Source of the DNA: Rhodoligotrophos sp. CJ14
GTDB taxonomy: Bacteria > Pseudomonadota > Alphaproteobacteria > Rhizobiales > Im1
Length of the DNA: 64,000 nucleotides
Assembly: GCF_038811545.1 (NCBI RefSeq)
Contig: NZ_CP133319.1
Location: forward strand, 2,385,516-2,449,515
Direction: 5' to 3'
The translations under genes and the position numbers were made by a program. Positions 60,601 to 64,000 of the stretch are shown in pieces. Position 1 is the stretch's first letter, and every line of letters starts with the position of its first letter. Under the pieces are notes generated by a model. That model searched no databases. It saw only the letters and a list, made by a program, of their open reading frames with translations, and was not told the origin of the DNA.

Positions 60601-61518
60601 TTATGGCCTCGGCTCGAGCTTGCGCACCTCTGTGCGGTGCCAGCCTTCCTCGTGCTTGCGCCAGTAAGCGGCCTTCAATGCCAGTGAGATCGGGCCCGGC
60701 CTGTCATTGCCGAGGATTGTGCGGCCGATCCGTGAGACGGGCATGACGCCGCCCGCTGTCGTGGCGGCGAAGATCTCGTCTGCAGTCTCCAGCAATGCGC
60801 GCGGGATGGGACAGATGCTGGCCTCGATGCCCATCTCTTGGCAGAGCTCGAGGACGGATTTGCGGGTGATGCCATGGAGGGAACCCCGGTCCGGCGTCAT
60901 GACCTTGCCGTCCTGGACCACGAAGATATTGAAGCCCGGTCCCTCGGTCACGAAACCCTCGGCATCGCACAGGACCGCTGTGTCGAACCCATTGTCGTGA
61001 GCTTCGAACAGGCCGGAGGTGAGATCGCTCCACTGGTAGTTCTTCACCGTCGGATCGACCGATGCATCGGGGACCCTGGGCGTCGAGGCGATCCAGAGAT
61101 GCGCGCCTCGCTCCTGCACATCTTTGGGAATCACATCGATCCAGGGGATGGCGTAGGCGACCAGATGATTGTCGCAATCCTGCGGTCGGCGCGAGCCCGC
61201 GATTCGTGGCCGGCCACGCAGCGCCACCATGGCCACATAGGCATCATCGAGGCCGGACAGGCCAACGCAGCGATGCAGGATCGCTTCAATCTCCTCACGG
61301 CCCTCCTTCGGCTTTAGCCGCCGCGCCGCCATGGACGTCATGAACCGGTCGAGATGATCGTCGAGCCGGAAGAAGCCCTTTCGAAACACGTGGACAACGT
61401 CATAGACGCAATCCGAACGGGTGAAGCCCCAATCGGTTACCGGGATTTTTGCTTCGTTGATCGGCACGAACTGGCCGCCGACATAGGCGGCCCCTGCCGC
61501 GAATTCCGCCAAGTCCAT
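60601..61518 (-). CDS. Class IV aminotransferase (D-amino acid / branched-chain type)
   Basis: A 305-residue fold-type IV PLP enzyme. The PLP lysine is in DPTVKNYQWSDL near residue 158, the phosphate-binding region is in VTEGPGFNIFVV, and ITRKSVLELCQEMGIE and TTAGGVMPV are conserved. It transfers the amino group of a D-amino acid, branched-chain amino acid or (R)-amine. GGGAGGG precedes ATG 61518. It is divergent from an amidase gene that may supply its substrate. Confidence 0.9.
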   Translation of the reverse strand: MDLAEFAAGAAYVGGQFVPINEAKIPVTDWGFTRSDCVYDVVHVFRKGFFRLDDHLDRFMTSMAARRLKPKEGREEIEAILHRCVGLSGLDDAYVAMVALRGRPRIAGSRRPQDCDNHLVAYAIPWIDVIPKDVQERGAHLWIASTPRVPDASVDPTVKNYQWSDLTSGLFEAHDNGFDTAVLCDAEGFVTEGPGFNIFVVQDGKVMTPDRGSLHGITRKSVLELCQEMGIEASICPIPRALLETADEIFAATTAGGVMPVSRIGRTILGNDRPGPISLALKAAYWRKHEEGWHRTEVRKLEPRP

Positions 61519-61692
61519 AATTTCCCTCCCTGAAGCCGCGACATACGACCTTACTCAATTCCATATTGCCCAGCGATCGGAGCCATCCTAGTCTTTGCGG
61601 TGCAACAATATCCTGCCGCGTTCAAGAATACTCAACCAAGTGGCAGGTTGACATCGGGGGTGAAGATCCGTGCTGGGGAGTTGCATCGACGG

Positions 61693-63222
61693 ATGAGTAT
61701 AGAAGCACCATCAGCCAAGGATTTCGAGGCGCTTTCGCAGCGGTTCGGACTGCGCCTTTCCGAGGCGGAACGGGCAGCCTTCGTCAGCTTTGCCGAGGGC
61801 GTCAAGCTGTCTTATGACCGGCTCGATGAGGTTCCGGATCCCCAGCCACCCCGGTTTGCCGGCGAGCGCTCTCCGGGCCATGCGCCCCGTGACGCTGACA
61901 ATCCCTACAATGCCTGGGCGTGGATAAGCGAGATCAAGGGCAGCGCGAATGGCCCGCTCGCCGGTGAGCGCATCGGCGTTAAAGACAATATCGCGGTGGC
62001 CGGCCTGCCCATGCGCAATGGCAGCCGCACGCTTGGCAATTTCGTGCCCACCATCGATGCCACCGTGATCACGCGTATCCTCGAAGCCGGCGGCATCATC
62101 GCTGGCAAGACCACCTGCGAGGATCTGTGCTTCTCCGGCGGCAGCCACACCAGCTGGCCAGCGCCCATCAAGAACCCGCGCAAGCCCAGCCATGCTGCCG
62201 GCGGCTCTTCCAGCGGCAGCGCCGCCGCGATTGCCGCAGGCGATATCCGGATGTGCCTCGGTGGTGACCAGGGTGGCTCGGTCCGCACCCCTGCGAGCTG
62301 GTGCGGCATCGTCGGCCTCAAGCCCACCCACGGGCTCGTGCCCTATACCGGCATCTTCCCGGTGGAGCCGACCCTCGACCATTGCGGGCCGATGGGGAGA
62401 ACCGTCGAGGATGTCGCCCCGCTGCTGGCCGTGATTGCGGGACCTGACGGCCTTGACCCGCGGCAGCACAATGCGGTCGTTCAGGATTACCTGAGCGCGC
62501 TGGATTCACCCCTGCAGGGGCTGAAAGTCGGCGTTGTGAGGGAAGGCTTCGGTCGACCGGAAAGCGACCCCGCCACGGATGAGACCGTGCGCGGTGCGCT
62601 GCAGGCACTGCAACGCCAGGGCGCCCAGCTCGAGGAGGTCTCTATTCCGTGGCACCTCGAAGGCTTTCATGTCTATACTGCGATCGTGCTCGAAGGCATT
62701 TCCGAGATGATGCTGAAGGGCAATGCGATGGGCTACGGCTGGCAGGGATATTATTCGGCCGAGATGCTGGAAGCCTTCGGGAGGAATTGGCGCGCGCGTC
62801 CCGATGAGCTGCCGGTTGCGGCCAAATTCGTGCTTCTGACCAGCGAATATATCCGCGACAAATATTATGGGCGGCACTATGCCAAGGCGCAGAACCTGCG
62901 GCGGAAGTTCCGCGCGGCCTATGACGAGGCCTTGAGCCGGTTTGACGTTCTCGCAATGCCGACCATCCCCTTCCGCGCACCACCGCTGCCGGAAGCCGAT
63001 TGCGGGCCGGAAGCTACCATCCTGCATTCCTTCAATATGGAAGGAAATACCGGTCCCTTCGATGTGACCGGACACCCAGCCATATCGGTGCCCTGTGGCA
63101 TGGTCGATGAATTGCCGGTGGGCCTCATGTTCATCGGCAAGGCCTTTGACGAGGTCAGTGTCCTGAGGGCTGCGCACCATCTGGAGCGCATCGCGCAGGC
63201 AGAAGGTCAATGGACCCCATAA
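61693..63222 (+). CDS. Amidase signature family hydrolase
   Basis: About 509 residues. The Ser-cisSer-Lys triad is visible: Lys in RIGVKDNIAVAG, the cis-Ser in AAGGSSSGSAAAIAAGD and the nucleophilic Ser in GGDQGGSVRTPAS. An N-terminal helical extension of about 90 residues resembles nitrile-hydratase-associated amidases. ATG 61693 is used; the frame to 61600 lacks support. It releases ammonia and a carboxylate from an amide. A PotD-like binding-protein gene begins 48 bp downstream, suggesting an import-hydrolysis unit. Confidence 0.92.
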   Translation: MSIEAPSAKDFEALSQRFGLRLSEAERAAFVSFAEGVKLSYDRLDEVPDPQPPRFAGERSPGHAPRDADNPYNAWAWISEIKGSANGPLAGERIGVKDNIAVAGLPMRNGSRTLGNFVPTIDATVITRILEAGGIIAGKTTCEDLCFSGGSHTSWPAPIKNPRKPSHAAGGSSSGSAAAIAAGDIRMCLGGDQGGSVRTPASWCGIVGLKPTHGLVPYTGIFPVEPTLDHCGPMGRTVEDVAPLLAVIAGPDGLDPRQHNAVVQDYLSALDSPLQGLKVGVVREGFGRPESDPATDETVRGALQALQRQGAQLEEVSIPWHLEGFHVYTAIVLEGISEMMLKGNAMGYGWQGYYSAEMLEAFGRNWRARPDELPVAAKFVLLTSEYIRDKYYGRHYAKAQNLRRKFRAAYDEALSRFDVLAMPTIPFRAPPLPEADCGPEATILHSFNMEGNTGPFDVTGHPAISVPCGMVDELPVGLMFIGKAFDEVSVLRAAHHLERIAQAEGQWTP

Positions 63223-63270
63223 CAACCCTGCATAGAGCTGCGCGCGAGATCGGAAAGGGAGAGGGAGACA

Positions 63271-64000
63271 ATGATGATCGATCGTTCGAGGCGCTGGTAT
63301 CGGCTGACCCGCCGCGGCCTGCTCAAAGGCACCGTTGCTGGCATGGGCCTCGCTTTGGCCGGGCCGATGGCCTCATCGCGACTGATGGCTGCCCAAGCCG
63401 AAGACCAGCTGAGCATGATGGGCTGGGCGGACTATATCAGCCCCGACAATATCTCCGCTTGGGAGAGCGCCAACAATAGCCGCCTCATCTATGATTCCTA
63501 TGCCAGCAATGACGAGATGTATTCGAAGCTTCAGCTGGCCCAGGGCAATAGCGGCTATGATGTGGGCATGAACACCGACTTCATGATCAAGCTCTTGATC
63601 GACAAGCAGTTGATCCAGAAACTGGACAAGTCGCAAATCCCGAATATCGGCAATATTCGGCCCGAAGTGGCCAATCCGAATTTTGATCCCGGCAACGAAT
63701 ATACCGTGCCCAAGAGCTGGGGCTCGCAAGGCTTCATCTATGACAAGTCTGTGATCACCCGGCCTATGAAAAGCTGGAATGACTTTCTGGAGGCGGTGGT
63801 GAATGAGGCCAGCGGCCAGGTCTCTCTGCTGGATGATCCCTTGGCGATCGCCCCGCTATTCTGGTCGAAGGGCCTGTCCTGGAACAGCACGGATGAAGCG
63901 GCGCTCAAGGATGCCGAGGAGCAGGTCGGTAAACTGGCCACGCACATCAAGGCGTTCAACTCCTATCCCGTCCAGGATGTGGCATCGGGGTCGGTGATCC
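63271..64000 (+). CDS. PotD-like ABC substrate-binding protein with Tat signal (3' end outside the window)
   Basis: About 243 residues are visible, cut by the window edge. The N-terminus carries LTRRGLLKGTVAG (RR at 14-15), a hydrophobic stretch and an alanine-rich cleavage area near MAAQAED, a Tat-type signal. The mature part opens DQLSMMGWADYISPDNISAW, typical of spermidine/putrescine-type binding proteins. GGGAGAGGGAGACA precedes ATG 63271. It follows the amidase gene by 48 bp, and permease and ATPase genes are expected beyond the window. Confidence 0.88.
   Translation, partial: MMIDRSRRWYRLTRRGLLKGTVAGMGLALAGPMASSRLMAAQAEDQLSMMGWADYISPDNISAWESANNSRLIYDSYASNDEMYSKLQLAQGNSGYDVGMNTDFMIKLLIDKQLIQKLDKSQIPNIGNIRPEVANPNFDPGNEYTVPKSWGSQGFIYDKSVITRPMKSWNDFLEAVVNEASGQVSLLDDPLAIAPLFWSKGLSWNSTDEAALKDAEEQVGKLATHIKAFNSYPVQDVASGSVI

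Noticed and set aside
1-64000. tRNA, rRNA, CRISPR arrays, insertion sequences, prophage or plasmid functions
   Set aside because: No cloverleaf, repeat-spacer pattern, transposase, integrase or replication motif was recognised on either strand; a covariance-model search would be needed to exclude small RNAs.

Overview
The window reads as chromosome of a GC-rich alphaproteobacterium, most probably of the Hyphomicrobiales (rhizobia-like soil or plant bacteria). The evidence is the family mix (many PotABCD-type ABC importers, CaiB/BaiF CoA-transferases, luciferase-like monooxygenases, FCD-type GntR regulators) and a roughly 100-bp intergenic palindromic element, present in three good and two degraded copies, that resembles the intergenic mosaic elements of rhizobia. 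The genus cannot be read from the sequence. I see no rRNA, tRNA, CRISPR array, transposase, phage gene or origin. Genes are tightly packed, with many ATGA or GTGA overlaps.

Layout. 0-6 kb: a fatty or aromatic acyl-CoA module (acyl-CoA ligase cut by the window edge, MDR reductase, thioesterase, IclR regulator, thiolase, acyl-CoA dehydrogenase). 6-11 kb: a small unknown protein and an RND drug-efflux pair without outer-membrane channel. 11-13 kb: an HxlR regulator divergent from a flavoprotein of the acyl-CoA dehydrogenase fold. 13-22 kb: a polyamine-type ABC importer operon ending in a creatinase-like M24 protein and a DAO-family amine oxidase, with a divergent GntR regulator and an M20 peptidase. 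22-31 kb: a stand-alone CoxL-like molybdenum hydroxylase subunit and its GntR regulator, divergent from a second ABC importer carrying a YtcJ-like amidohydrolase. 31-38 kb: a third importer of FbpABC architecture, a CaiB/BaiF CoA-transferase, a crotonase and a GntR regulator. 38-47 kb: NIPSNAP protein, MocR-like regulator, luciferase-like monooxygenase, atypical M19 dipeptidase, a fourth importer and a flavin reductase. 47-54 kb: PucR regulator, esterase, orphan ProX, a second luciferase-like monooxygenase, phosphodiesterase, LivK-like binding protein. 54-59 kb: MarR regulator, a third luciferase-like monooxygenase, two SDRs and a paralogous LivK-like binding protein. 59-64 kb: GNAT acetyltransferase, PhnB-like VOC protein, class IV aminotransferase, amidase and the start of another PotD-like binding protein.

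How it works together. The window is a row of self-contained scavenging modules. Each tends to combine a binding protein or whole importer, one or two enzymes that open or oxidise a nitrogenous or carboxylic substrate, and its own local regulator. In at least five modules a palindrome or repeated motif found by eye lies in the regulator's divergent promoter and recurs, or nearly recurs, at the neighbouring promoter, giving testable regulons: IclR (ATTCT-n-AGAAT), GntR at 20 kb (A/T-rich 18-mer), GntR at 25 kb (ATGTCAGTTT), GntR at 37.5 kb (ATTCTGTAATTATA), MocR (TTGT-N3-ACAA) and MarR (AGTnCCAnnTGGAACT). The module I rank highest as possibly undescribed is 38.2-46.7 kb. There one putative MocR operator sits in front of a monooxygenase-dipeptidase operon and another in front of an importer operon whose last gene is the flavin reductase that the monooxygenase would need.
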